Below, piece by piece: positions 36,445 through 46,296 of a stretch of DNA of 64,000 nt (position 1 is the first letter of the stretch; every line of letters starts with the position of its first letter). A program made the position numbers and the translations under genes. A model generated the notes under the pieces. That model saw only the letters and a program-made list of their open reading frames with translations. It was not told the origin of the DNA and made no database searches. The stretch covers positions 1 through 64,000 of the forward strand of contig NZ_QJUM01000021.1 in the NCBI RefSeq assembly GCF_004327355.1, in the 5' to 3' direction. Origin of the DNA: Phytopseudomonas dryadis (GTDB taxonomy: Bacteria; Pseudomonadota; Gammaproteobacteria; Pseudomonadales; Pseudomonadaceae).

Positions 36445-36497
36445 CCGTGGGAGGCGCTTCAGCGGCGACGGTCGCGGCTGAAGCCCCTCCCACAGGG
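36445..36497. repeat. REP palindrome inside the ABC transporter operon
   Basis: The left arm, starting GTGGGAGGCGCTTCAGCGG, pairs with the right arm, ending GGCTGAAGCCCCTCCCAC; 21 of 23 arm positions are complementary. It is the same element as at 8975-9036. It lies in the 154-bp gap between the binding-protein and permease genes. Confidence 0.85.
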
Positions 36498-36526
36498 CCC
36501 GTTCTGCGCAGAAAGGGCGCGAAGGC

Positions 36527-37513
36527 CTACGGCGTGACGAACGAGGTATCCACCAGATCCTCGTAGCTCACCACGTAGGGCTTGCCCTGCAGGCTGCTCC
36601 AGGTTTCATTGGCCAGGCCGATGATGGCGGCGATGTCGCCCGGCTTGCCCGGCGTGCCGAGCAGCTTCTCGCTCATGGCCTGGTCGTAGAACTTCACGCC
36701 CTTGGCCGCCTCGGCCAGATCCTCGGGCTTGGACAGGTAACCACCGACGCCCTTGGCCATGATCGCGTAGGCTTGCTCGGGATTCGTCCTGGTGTACTCG
36801 ACCGCCTTGTACAGGCCGGCGACCAGCGCCTTGACGTCCTCCGGCTGCTGGTCGATGACCTCGCAGGACAGCGCCACCACGTCGACGATCACCCCGGGCG
36901 TGGCGCTGCTGTCGACCAGCACCTGGCCGGCGCCCTTCTGCCTGACCGTGGTCAGGTTCGGTTCCCAGGTCACCGCCGCCGGTACGCGCCCGGCGATGAA
37001 GGCCGAGGCGGCATCGTCGGCGGTCATGTTCTGCACCTCGATGTCGTCCAGGCTCATGCCCGCCTGCTTGAGCAGGTAGGCCAGCCAGAACTGCGACACC
37101 GAGCCCTCGTTGACCGCCACCGACTTGCCCTTGAGATCCTCGATAGCGGTGATGCCCTCGCTCACCACGATGCCGTCGCCGCCATGGGACTCGTCCAGCG
37201 CGGCCACCGCCTTGAAGCAGAAATCCTTGGAGCGGTACTTGAGGATCTCGTCGATGGTCGAGGCCGAGCCGGAGAGCTTGCCCGAGGCCTGGGCGGCCAT
37301 GTACATGGACGCCTCCTCGATTACGCTGAACTCGACGTCCAGGCCATGCTCCTTGAAGTAACCGAGGTCGCGGGCCAGGTACAGGGTGCCGTAGCCGACC
37401 CAGGTGGTATGGCCGATGGACAGGCTGCCGGCCTGCGCAGTGGCGGCCGTGCCCGCAGCCAGTGCGCTGCACGCGAAAGTACGGACGATACGGTGGCACA
37501 AGGATGGTTTCAT
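36527..37513 (-). CDS. ABC transporter substrate-binding protein, NitT/TauT type
   Basis: A 328-residue periplasmic binding protein with a signal peptide cleaved near residue 28 (ATAQA). NMT1/SsuA-like features include YLARDLGYFKEHGLDVEFSV near 44-63, the loop TIDEILKYRSKDFC near 86 and GKSVAVNEGSVSQFWLAYLL near 128. The ATG has GGGAG six bases upstream. It lies directly after the aminotransferase gene. Family ligands are small organic ions such as sulfonates, amines or pyrimidine precursors; I cannot tell which applies. Confidence 0.92.
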   Translation of the reverse strand: MKPSLCHRIVRTFACSALAAGTAATAQAGSLSIGHTTWVGYGTLYLARDLGYFKEHGLDVEFSVIEEASMYMAAQASGKLSGSASTIDEILKYRSKDFCFKAVAALDESHGGDGIVVSEGITAIEDLKGKSVAVNEGSVSQFWLAYLLKQAGMSLDDIEVQNMTADDAASAFIAGRVPAAVTWEPNLTTVRQKGAGQVLVDSSATPGVIVDVVALSCEVIDQQPEDVKALVAGLYKAVEYTRTNPEQAYAIMAKGVGGYLSKPEDLAEAAKGVKFYDQAMSEKLLGTPGKPGDIAAIIGLANETWSSLQGKPYVVSYEDLVDTSFVTP

Positions 37514-37648
37514 GAAGCACTCCCACAGCCTGTTGGCTCGTTATTGGTTTGCGTGGGGCAGAAGGCGGCCAGTGGCCAAATGTCTTGCGCGGGCCGGCCT
37601 CGTCGGGCCGGCGCCTTGTTCCTGGCGCTTTCTGTGAAGCGGTTTCAG

Positions 37649-39022
37649 TTACAGCAGGTTCAGTTCGCGGCCAGTGCGATCCAGCGCGCGGCGGGTCTTC
37701 TCCACCAGTTCGTCCAGCTCGGCATGACTGGCGACCAGGGCCGGGGCCACGATCATCCGCCCCAGGGTCGAACGGATGATCAGGCCCTCGTCGAAGCCGA
37801 CATTGCGGCAATGCCAGGCGATGTCGTTCTCGTTGGCGAAGCGCTTGCGACTGGCCCGGTCCTCGGCGAACTGCAGCGCGGCGACCAGGCCGGTGCCCTG
37901 GATCTCGCCGATCAGCGGATGTTCGCCGAAGGTGTCGCGCAGCAGCTGCTGCAGGTAGGGGCCGGTGTCGGCCTTGACCCTTTCGACGATCCTCTCGTCG
38001 CGCAGCGCGGTGAGGTTGGCGATGGCCACCGCGGCGGCCACCGGGTGGCCGGCGTAGGTCAGGCCGTGGGCGAATACGCCGCCCTGCTGCACCAGGGCAT
38101 CGGCGATGCGCCTGGACAGCACCAGGCCGCCCATGGGGATGTAGCCGCTGGTCAGCCCTTTGGCGATGGTCAGGGTGTCCGGCTCGAAGCCGAAGTGCTG
38201 GTGGGCGAACCACTCGCCGGTGCGGCCGAAGCCGCCGATCACTTCGTCGGCGCACAGCAGCACGTCGTGCTGGCGGCAGATGCGCTGGATCTCGGCCCAG
38301 TAGCTGGCCGGCGGGAAGATCATGCCGCCGGCGCCCTGGAACGGCTCGGCGACGAAGGCGGCGACGTTCTCGGCGCCCAGTTCGAGGATCTTCGCTTCCA
38401 GCTCGCGGGCGGCCTCGAGGCCGAATTCGTCCTCGGAAAGATCGCCGCCTGCGGCGAAATAGTAGGGTTCGCCGATATGGGCGAAGTCCGGCAGCATGCC
38501 GCCCATCTCGTGCATGAAACCCATGCCGCCGAGCGCGGTGCTGCCCAGGGTGGAACCGTGGTAGCCGTTCCAGCGGCCGATCATGATCTTCTTCTGCGGC
38601 TTGCCGACCACCTGCCAGTAGCGGCGCACGCTGCGGATCAGCACCTCGTTGGCCTCGGAACCGGAGTTGGTGTAGATGGCATGGCTGTAGTGCGCCGGCA
38701 GCAGGCTGAACAGCAGCTCCGAAAGCTCCACCACCCGCGGATGCGTGGTGTGGAAGAACAGGTTGTAGTACGGCAGCTCTTCCAGCTGGCGAGCGGCGGC
38801 GGCGTTGAGATCGGCGCGGCCATAGCCCAGCGCGGTGCACCAGAGGCCGGACATGCCGTCCAGGTAGCGCTTGCCGTCGCTGTCCCACAGGTTCAGGCCC
38901 TGGCCCCTGGCGATCACCAGGGCGCCCTGCTCGTTGAGCGTCTTCTGATCGAGAAAGGCATGGATATGATGCGCCGCATCCAGGGCCTGGTATTCCTTCG
39001 TCGTGTGCTTCGGGGCAGTCAT
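37649..39022 (-). CDS. Class III PLP aminotransferase (putrescine/amine-pyruvate type)
   Basis: A 457-residue enzyme of the omega-aminotransferase group. It has the segment DAAHHIHAF at 15-23 typical of SpuC-like enzymes, YTNSGSEANE at 117-126, NGYHGSTLGSTALGG at 152-166, the PLP Asp in CADEVIGGFGR (D259) and the PLP lysine K288 in IAKGLTSGYIPMGG. The ATG at 39020-39022 has AAAGGAG seven bases upstream. It sits between the aldehyde dehydrogenase and the ABC binding protein, so it likely deaminates the imported amine or its oxidation product with pyruvate as acceptor. Confidence 0.93.
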   Translation of the reverse strand: MTAPKHTTKEYQALDAAHHIHAFLDQKTLNEQGALVIARGQGLNLWDSDGKRYLDGMSGLWCTALGYGRADLNAAAARQLEELPYYNLFFHTTHPRVVELSELLFSLLPAHYSHAIYTNSGSEANEVLIRSVRRYWQVVGKPQKKIMIGRWNGYHGSTLGSTALGGMGFMHEMGGMLPDFAHIGEPYYFAAGGDLSEDEFGLEAARELEAKILELGAENVAAFVAEPFQGAGGMIFPPASYWAEIQRICRQHDVLLCADEVIGGFGRTGEWFAHQHFGFEPDTLTIAKGLTSGYIPMGGLVLSRRIADALVQQGGVFAHGLTYAGHPVAAAVAIANLTALRDERIVERVKADTGPYLQQLLRDTFGEHPLIGEIQGTGLVAALQFAEDRASRKRFANENDIAWHCRNVGFDEGLIIRSTLGRMIVAPALVASHAELDELVEKTRRALDRTGRELNLL

Positions 39023-39063
39023 CGCAGGGCTCCTTTCTTCTGTCTGGCTCTGATGGCCATGGC

Positions 39064-40560
39064 TCAGCGCAACTGCAACCAGGTGGTCTTCAGCTGCGTG
39101 TACTTGTCGAACGAATGCAGCGACAGGTCGCGGCCGAAGCCCGATTGCTTGCCACCGCCGAACGGGGTGGCGACGTCCAGCGCATCGACGGTGTTGACCG
39201 ACACGGTGCCGACCTTCAACTGGCGCGCCACGCGGTGGGCGCGATTGAGGTCGTCGCTCCACAGCGAGGCGGCCAGGCCGTAGTGGCTGTCGTTGGCCAG
39301 TTGCACGGCCTGCGCTTCGCTGTCGAAGGGCATCACCGCCAGCACCGGGCCGAACACCTCTTCGCGGGCCAGGCGGCTACCCGGCGCCACGCCGGTGAAG
39401 AGGGTCGGCTCGATGAAATTGTCCGAGCCGTTGACCCGCAGCTGCCGGCCACCGCAGGCGAGGTGGGCGCCCTCGCTGCGCGCATCGTCGATGAAGGCCA
39501 TGATCCGCGCGGTCTGCCGCTGCTCGACGATGGCCCCGGCGCGGCTGGCCGGGTCCAGCGGGTCGCCCGGCTGCCAGTCGCGGGCCTGGTGCAGCAGGCG
39601 CTCGACGAACTCGTCGTGGATCGAGCGCTCCACCAGCAGGCGCGAGTTGGCCGAGCAGACTTCGCCCTGGTTGAAGAAGATGCCGAAGGCGGCCTTCTCG
39701 GCGGCCAGCTGCAGGTCCTGGCAATCGGCGAACACCAGGTTGGCACTCTTGCCGCCGCACTCCAGCCAGACCTGCTTGAGGTTGGATTGCGCCGAATAGC
39801 CCATGAAGTATTTGCCGACCTCGGTGGAACCGGTGAAGGCCAGGCAATCGATATCCCTGTGCAGGCCGAGGGCCTTGCCGGCGCTCTCGCCAAGGCCGGT
39901 GACCACGTTGAACACGCCTTCCGGCACACCGGCCTCCAGGGCCAGTTCGGCCAGGCGCAGGGCGGAGAAGGGCGATTGCTCGGCGGGCTTGAGGATCACC
40001 GAATTGCCGGCGGCCAGGGCCGGGGCGAGTTTCCAGGCGGCCATGTCCAGGGGGAAGTTCCACGGCACCACGGCGGCGACCACCCCCAGGGCTTCACGGG
40101 TGATGGTGGCCAGCACGTTGCGCGCGCTCGGCGCCACTTCGTCGTACAGCTTGTCGAGGCTTTCCGCATACCAGCGCAGTACCCCGGCGGCGCCGGGCAC
40201 GTCGATGTTCCAGGCGTCCATGACCGGCTTGCCCATGTTCAGCGAATCGAGCAGCGCCAGTTCGTCGCGGTGGGCGAGGATCAGCTCGGCGAGCCTGAGC
40301 AGCACCTGCTTGCGTTCGACCGGCGCCCGTTGCGACCAGACGCCGGCGTCGAAGGCGTGCCGCGCGGCCCGTACCGCCAGCTCGACATCGGCGGCGTCGC
40401 AGGCGGCGACATGGGCCAGCAACCGGCCGCTGGCGGGGTCGATCGAGGCGAAGGTGGCGCCGGACTGCGCAGCGACCTGACGACCACCGATGATCGCCCG
40501 GTCGATGAAGCGTTGCCGTTGCGCACGTTGCTGCCAGTCGCTGAGTTCGTACACCGCCAT
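39064..40560 (-). CDS. Aldehyde dehydrogenase (PuuC/KauB-like)
   Basis: A 498-residue NAD(P)-dependent dehydrogenase. Catalytic residues are at the expected places: N168 in PWNFPLDMAAWKLAPALAAG, E267 in LECGGKS and C302 in NQGEVCSANSR. The glycine motif FTGSTEVGK is at 242-250. The sequence type is that of gamma-glutamyl-aminobutyraldehyde or aminobutyraldehyde dehydrogenases of polyamine catabolism. It is the first gene of the leftward operon (dehydrogenase, aminotransferase, ABC transporter, GMC dehydrogenase). The Shine-Dalgarno is AAGGGG very close to the ATG. Confidence 0.94.
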   Translation of the reverse strand: MAVYELSDWQQRAQRQRFIDRAIIGGRQVAAQSGATFASIDPASGRLLAHVAACDAADVELAVRAARHAFDAGVWSQRAPVERKQVLLRLAELILAHRDELALLDSLNMGKPVMDAWNIDVPGAAGVLRWYAESLDKLYDEVAPSARNVLATITREALGVVAAVVPWNFPLDMAAWKLAPALAAGNSVILKPAEQSPFSALRLAELALEAGVPEGVFNVVTGLGESAGKALGLHRDIDCLAFTGSTEVGKYFMGYSAQSNLKQVWLECGGKSANLVFADCQDLQLAAEKAAFGIFFNQGEVCSANSRLLVERSIHDEFVERLLHQARDWQPGDPLDPASRAGAIVEQRQTARIMAFIDDARSEGAHLACGGRQLRVNGSDNFIEPTLFTGVAPGSRLAREEVFGPVLAVMPFDSEAQAVQLANDSHYGLAASLWSDDLNRAHRVARQLKVGTVSVNTVDALDVATPFGGGKQSGFGRDLSLHSFDKYTQLKTTWLQLR

Positions 40561-40869
40561 CCCCTTCTCGCCAATGGATTGCTGTTGCGAGCAGATGGTG
40601 GCCCATGGGCGACGAGAGGAAAAATATTAAAAATATCATCGGGACATACGAAAAAACTGGCTTCACGCGCACCAACAGGGCGCTCGTCGCACCCTTTCCG
40701 AGCAAGCCCCTGCACAGCGCCAGGGCCTGTGCGAGCAGCGCACGGCACCACGGCCCTTGCCCAGCCGATGGCAGGGCCCATTCCTGCTTCATTCCAGTGC
40801 CCGACCTGACTCAGGTAGCTAGCGGCTTGATCCAGCCTACAAGAGCCTGTTCGCAGTCAGGATTCACAA
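40561..40869. promoter_or_regulatory. Divergent promoter region of the amine operon and LysR gene (left part)
   Basis: This is part of a 643-bp gap without a gene (40561-41203). An AT-rich patch at 40618-40640, unusual in this GC-rich DNA, contains the inverted repeat ATATT-AAA-AATAT (40624-40636). It is a candidate LysR-type site or promoter for the aldehyde dehydrogenase operon. The remaining 40960-41203 shows no structure that I recognise. Confidence 0.4.
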
Positions 40870-40959
40870 GTAGGAGCGCCGACCCGGCGCGATATGCTGG
40901 CGGCCATGCTGCAAAAATCGCGGTATGGCCACGATTCGCCGCGAGGTCGCGGCTCCTAC
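40870..40959. repeat. Solo BIME-like element related to the array at 1-712
   Basis: It begins GTAGGAGCGCCGACCCGG and ends GTCGCGGCTCCTAC, with inverted REP arms around a core (ATGCTGGCGGCCATGC, then CGGTATGGCCACGATTCGCC) that matches the array unit. It is a single copy of about 90 bp, with no tandem expansion. Confidence 0.85.
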
Positions 40960-41203
40960 ACACATTGGCAATCCTGCGCGCTTATCGCTGAATCCCGGGT
41001 GGATCGGGGCACGTAGCTGGCGCTTTCTTCAGCCACCATCGGCACGAGCAACGGCGAGCATCTTGCAACGGCAGTCCCCGGCCGCTGCCGCACAGCCCAT
41101 GAAAAACCTGCCCACTGCCCAGCAAAATGCTGGTTCGGCGCGCCGCACCCGCAGCGCGGCAACGCGCTATGGTGGGTGCCGTAACCGTTACCCGAGGTAT
41201 GCC

Positions 41204-42124
41204 GTGGCTTCCTATACCCTGCGCCAGATCAGGTACTTCGTCACCACCGTGGAATGCGGCAGCGTCGCCGAAGCATCGCGCAAGCTGTACATCGCCCAGC
41301 CCTCCATCTCCACGGCGATCAAGGGCCTGGAGGAAAGCTTCGGCGTGCAACTGTTCATCCGCCACCACGCCCAGGGCGTCTCGCTGACGCCGGCGGGCGG
41401 GCGCTTCTACCGCAAGGCCCAGGAGCTGCTGCGCATGGCCCATGAGTTCGAACAGAACGCCCTGGCCGACAACGACGTGGTGGCCGGGCAGATCGACATC
41501 GGCTGTTTCGAGACGGTCGCGCCGCTGATCCTGCCATGCCTGATCGCCGGCTTCGGCCAGCGTTACCCGGGCGTGGAGATCCGCCTGCGCGATGGCGAAC
41601 AGCACGAACTGGTACAGGGCCTGACCGCCGGCAGCTTCGACCTGGCCCTGCTCTACCAGCACGATCTCGACGCCACCATCGAGACCGAGGCGCTGATGGC
41701 GCCCCAGCGCCCCTATGTGCTGCTGCCCTTCGAGCACCGTTTCGCCCGGCAGCAGAGCGTGTCCCTGCACGACCTGGCGCTGGAGCCGATGATCCTGCTC
41801 GACGTGCTGCCGAGCCGTAACTACTTCGTGAGCATCTTCCACGAACTGGGTCTGAACCCGCGCATCGTGTTCAGTTCGCCGTCCATCGAGATGGTCCGCG
41901 GCATGGTCGGCCAGGGATTCGGCTTCTCCGTGCTGGTCACCCGTCCGCATTGCAACGTCACCTACGACGGCCAACGGCTGGTCTGCGTCGACATCAGCGA
42001 AGAGGTCACCGGTTCGGGGCTGGTGGCCGCCTGGCTCAAGCGCGCACAGCTGACCAAGCCGGCGCAGTTGTTCGTCGAGTACTGCAAGGAGCAGTTCGCG
42101 GCGAGAGCGACCGAGAAGGCATAG
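41204..42124 (+). CDS. LysR-family transcriptional regulator
   Basis: A 306-residue regulator. The N-terminal helix-turn-helix is at about 4-63 (LRQIRYFVTTVECGSVAEAS, LYIAQPSISTAIKGLEESFG, LFIRHHAQGVSLTPAG). The effector domain follows from about 92 to 295. The start is GTG at 41204 with GAGG six bases upstream; the long in-frame extension has no family support and runs into the repeat element. It is divergent from the aldehyde dehydrogenase operon and is its likely regulator. It converges with the gamma-glutamyltransferase-like gene. Confidence 0.93.
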   Translation: MASYTLRQIRYFVTTVECGSVAEASRKLYIAQPSISTAIKGLEESFGVQLFIRHHAQGVSLTPAGGRFYRKAQELLRMAHEFEQNALADNDVVAGQIDIGCFETVAPLILPCLIAGFGQRYPGVEIRLRDGEQHELVQGLTAGSFDLALLYQHDLDATIETEALMAPQRPYVLLPFEHRFARQQSVSLHDLALEPMILLDVLPSRNYFVSIFHELGLNPRIVFSSPSIEMVRGMVGQGFGFSVLVTRPHCNVTYDGQRLVCVDISEEVTGSGLVAAWLKRAQLTKPAQLFVEYCKEQFAARATEKA

Positions 42125-42202
42125 ACGAATAACCTGTGATCCGACGACAAACCCGGATTACGCCTGCGCCTGATCCCGGCTACGAAGCCGTCCGCACGAC
42201 CG

Positions 42203-43825
42203 TCAGCAGACGGCGATATGCGAGTCGGCCCTCGGCTCGGTGCCACCGCACAACACGCCGCTCTGCGGGTCGCGCACGATGATCTGCCCGCGCCCGTAGT
42301 CGGTGAGGTCGCAGGCCACCTCGACCTGGTGGCCGTGGCGGGCCAGGGCGAAGGCGAGGTCGCGCGAGGCGCCCTGTTCGATGCCCACCTTCTGCCCGCC
42401 CAGCCACTGCCAGCGCGGGGCGTCCAGCGCGGCCTGGGGGTTGAGGCCGAAGTCGATCAGGTTCATCACCATCTGCACGTGCCCCTGCGGCTGCATGTAG
42501 CCGCCCATGACGCCGAACGGACCGACCGCCACGCCATCCTTGCTGAGGAAACCGGGAATGATGGTATGGAAGGTCTTCTTGCCGGGAACCAGATAGTTCG
42601 CGTGGTTCGGATCCAGGCTGAACTCACAGCCGCGGTTCTGCAGGGCGATGCCACTGTCGGGCAGCACCACGCCGGAGCCGAAGCCGTGATAGGCGCTCTG
42701 GATGAACGAGACCATGTTGCCCTCGCCGTCGGCGGCGGCGATGTACACCGTGCCGCTGGCGTGCGGGTCGCCATGCAGCGGTTCGCGCGCGCGTTCGCCG
42801 ATCAGCGCGCGGCGCCGGGCGCAGTAGCCGTCGGCGAGCAGTTCCTCGGCGGCCACGCGCATGTGCTCGGGGTCGGTGATGTAGTGCAGGCCGTCGGCGT
42901 AGGCCAGCTTCATCGCCTCGATCTGGCGGTGCCAGGTCTGGCGGCTGTCGCGGTGGTCGAAATCGAAGCCTTCGAGGATCTTCAGGGTCATCAGGGCGAT
43001 CAGGCCCTGGCCGCTGGGCGGAATCTCCCAGACGTCGTAACCCCGGTAGCTGGCCTTGATCGGCTCGACCCAGCGCGGCAGGTAGCCGGCCAGGTCGGCC
43101 GCCGTCAGCATGCCGCCGCTGGCGGCGGCGTGGCTGGCCAGGCGCTCGGCAAGGGCGCCGCGATAGAAGCTCTCGCACTGGCTGGCGGCCAGTTCGACCA
43201 GGGTCTGCGCCTGCGCCGGGTTGCGGAACAGCTGCCCGGCGCGCGGCGCCTGGCCGTCGATCAGGTAGGTGTCGAACCAGGCCTGCAGCTCGGGGAGGCG
43301 CTCGCGGCTGGCCTGGTATTCCTCCAGGGCGATACGCCACTGGTGGGCGACCACCGGCGACACCGGGAAGCCGTCCCGGGCCAGTTCGATGGCCGGTTGC
43401 AGCAACTCGGCGAACGGCAGCTTGCCGAAGCGCCGCGACAGCTCGGCCCAGGCCGAAGGGCAGCCCGGCACGGTGACCGGCAGCCAGCCGTGCACCGGGA
43501 TACGTTCGTGGCCGGCGGCCTGCACCACCTCGCTCGACAAGGCTGCCGGGGCATGGCCGCTGGCATCCAGACCGTACAGCCGATCCCTGATCCAGACCAG
43601 GGCGAAGGCGTCGCCGCCGATGGCGCAGCCGGTGGGCTCGACCACCGTCAGCGCAGCCGCGGTGGCGATGGCGGCGTCGATGGCATTACCGCCACGGCGC
43701 AACATGGCGATACCGGCCTCGGCCGCCAGCGGTTGCGAGGCGGCGACCATGCCGTTGCGGGCGAACACGCTCTGGCGCTGTGAGGCATAGGGGTATACGT
43801 GGGCAGAAAAATCAAGCATGGGCAT
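42203..43825 (-). CDS. Gamma-glutamyltransferase-like Ntn hydrolase (YwrD type)
   Basis: A 540-residue GGT-family protein. The core features are RRGGNAIDAAIATAAALTVVEPTGCAIGGD at about 43-72 and the autocleavage site before the catalytic threonine, T359 in HASGTVYIAAADGEGNMVS. The late glycine segment GVMGGYMQPQGHVQM near 450 is also present. It lacks a signal peptide, so it should be cytoplasmic, as in the YwrD-like branch, where acyl-amide hydrolysis rather than glutathione turnover is likely. Neither ATG (43825 or 43819) has a good Shine-Dalgarno. It follows the PotF-like gene by 22 bases. Confidence 0.88.
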   Translation of the reverse strand: MPMLDFSAHVYPYASQRQSVFARNGMVAASQPLAAEAGIAMLRRGGNAIDAAIATAAALTVVEPTGCAIGGDAFALVWIRDRLYGLDASGHAPAALSSEVVQAAGHERIPVHGWLPVTVPGCPSAWAELSRRFGKLPFAELLQPAIELARDGFPVSPVVAHQWRIALEEYQASRERLPELQAWFDTYLIDGQAPRAGQLFRNPAQAQTLVELAASQCESFYRGALAERLASHAAASGGMLTAADLAGYLPRWVEPIKASYRGYDVWEIPPSGQGLIALMTLKILEGFDFDHRDSRQTWHRQIEAMKLAYADGLHYITDPEHMRVAAEELLADGYCARRRALIGERAREPLHGDPHASGTVYIAAADGEGNMVSFIQSAYHGFGSGVVLPDSGIALQNRGCEFSLDPNHANYLVPGKKTFHTIIPGFLSKDGVAVGPFGVMGGYMQPQGHVQMVMNLIDFGLNPQAALDAPRWQWLGGQKVGIEQGASRDLAFALARHGHQVEVACDLTDYGRGQIIVRDPQSGVLCGGTEPRADSHIAVC

Positions 43826-43847
43826 TACTCGAGCAGGACATTAGACC

Positions 43848-45294
<1,447 letters not shown>

Positions 45295-45362
45295 GTTCGA
45301 CTCCGGGACGCTTTGGGGACGGGCAGTGCGAAAATGGCGCCAGGCATACGGAAAGACGAGCC

Positions 45363-46034
45363 TTAGGCACCCGCCTGTTCCAGGAACTCGAGCAGATCGG
45401 GCACGGTGCCCTCGATATGCTCGCAGACGATTCGCTCGGCATGCCGGGCATCGCCCAGGCGCAGGGCGTCGAGGATCTCCAGGTGTTCTTCGCGAGCGCC
45501 CAGGGGCTTGTCGACGTGCTTGAGCCAGAGCCGCATGTACGGCTCGATCATCGCGTGGAGCGCGCTGATCTGGCGCATCAGCCGCGGGCGCTCGCCGAGG
45601 CTGCAGAGGTATTCGTGGAAGATGCGGTGGCGCACCACCCACTCCGAGCTGTCGTCGCGGCAGTCGTCCATCTCGTCGAGCAGACGCTCCAGGCGCGCCA
45701 GGTGCCGCGCGTTGACCTTGGGCGTGGCGACCCGGATCGCCAGGCCCTCGAGGGCGCTGCGCATCTCGAAGACTTCGCGCATCTGGTCGCGGTCGAGGCC
45801 GCTGACGACGGCACCTCGGTTGGGCCGCAGCGTCACCAGCCCTTCTGCCGCCAGGCGCTTGAAGGCCCCGCGAATCGGCATGCGGCTCATCTCCAGCTCG
45901 TTGGCGATGTCTTCGGCGATCAGCCGGTCGCCGGTTCGGTAACGCCCCTGACAGATGGCGTCGAGCAGATGCAGGTAAGCCTCGTCCTCGGCCGACAGGG
46001 CGGGCTGGGTGTTGTGGGTGATGGCGAAAAGCAT
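45363..46034 (-). CDS. GntR-family transcriptional regulator (FCD/VanR type)
   Basis: A 223-residue regulator. The winged helix lies at about 15-75 (TGDRLIAEDIANELEMSRMP, IRGAFKRLAAEGLVTLRPNRG). The helical FCD domain contains RHRIFHEYLCSLGERPRL near 132 with the expected His. The ATG at 46032-46034 has AGGA nine bases upstream. It lies between the GGT/PotF side and the M20-DUF1028-Rid-monooxygenase side, all on the same strand, so it is the obvious local regulator. Upstream 46035-46296 holds an AT-rich promoter-like region with the palindrome TGGATCCA at 46055. Confidence 0.92.
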   Translation of the reverse strand: MLFAITHNTQPALSAEDEAYLHLLDAICQGRYRTGDRLIAEDIANELEMSRMPIRGAFKRLAAEGLVTLRPNRGAVVSGLDRDQMREVFEMRSALEGLAIRVATPKVNARHLARLERLLDEMDDCRDDSSEWVVRHRIFHEYLCSLGERPRLMRQISALHAMIEPYMRLWLKHVDKPLGAREEHLEILDALRLGDARHAERIVCEHIEGTVPDLLEFLEQAGA

Positions 46035-46296
46035 GGGGAGGATTCCTGAATTTCTGGATCCAAAAACACAATAATCCAAATGCAGAACTCATGCCTGAAA
46101 CGTCAGCTCCTTGTTTTCATAGAAGAAATTATTCTGTCGAAGTGACGACAAGGCGACTGACGCACCAAAAGCGTTACCAAGCCCCCTTCCAGGGCAGTCG
46201 ACGAGGCAAAAAACCACAGGATGAGAATGCGACCGCATGCCGCTGCGCGTCCTCACGCGCTGGCGGAACCGAGCGAGCCCCGTTACGACTCGAGAC

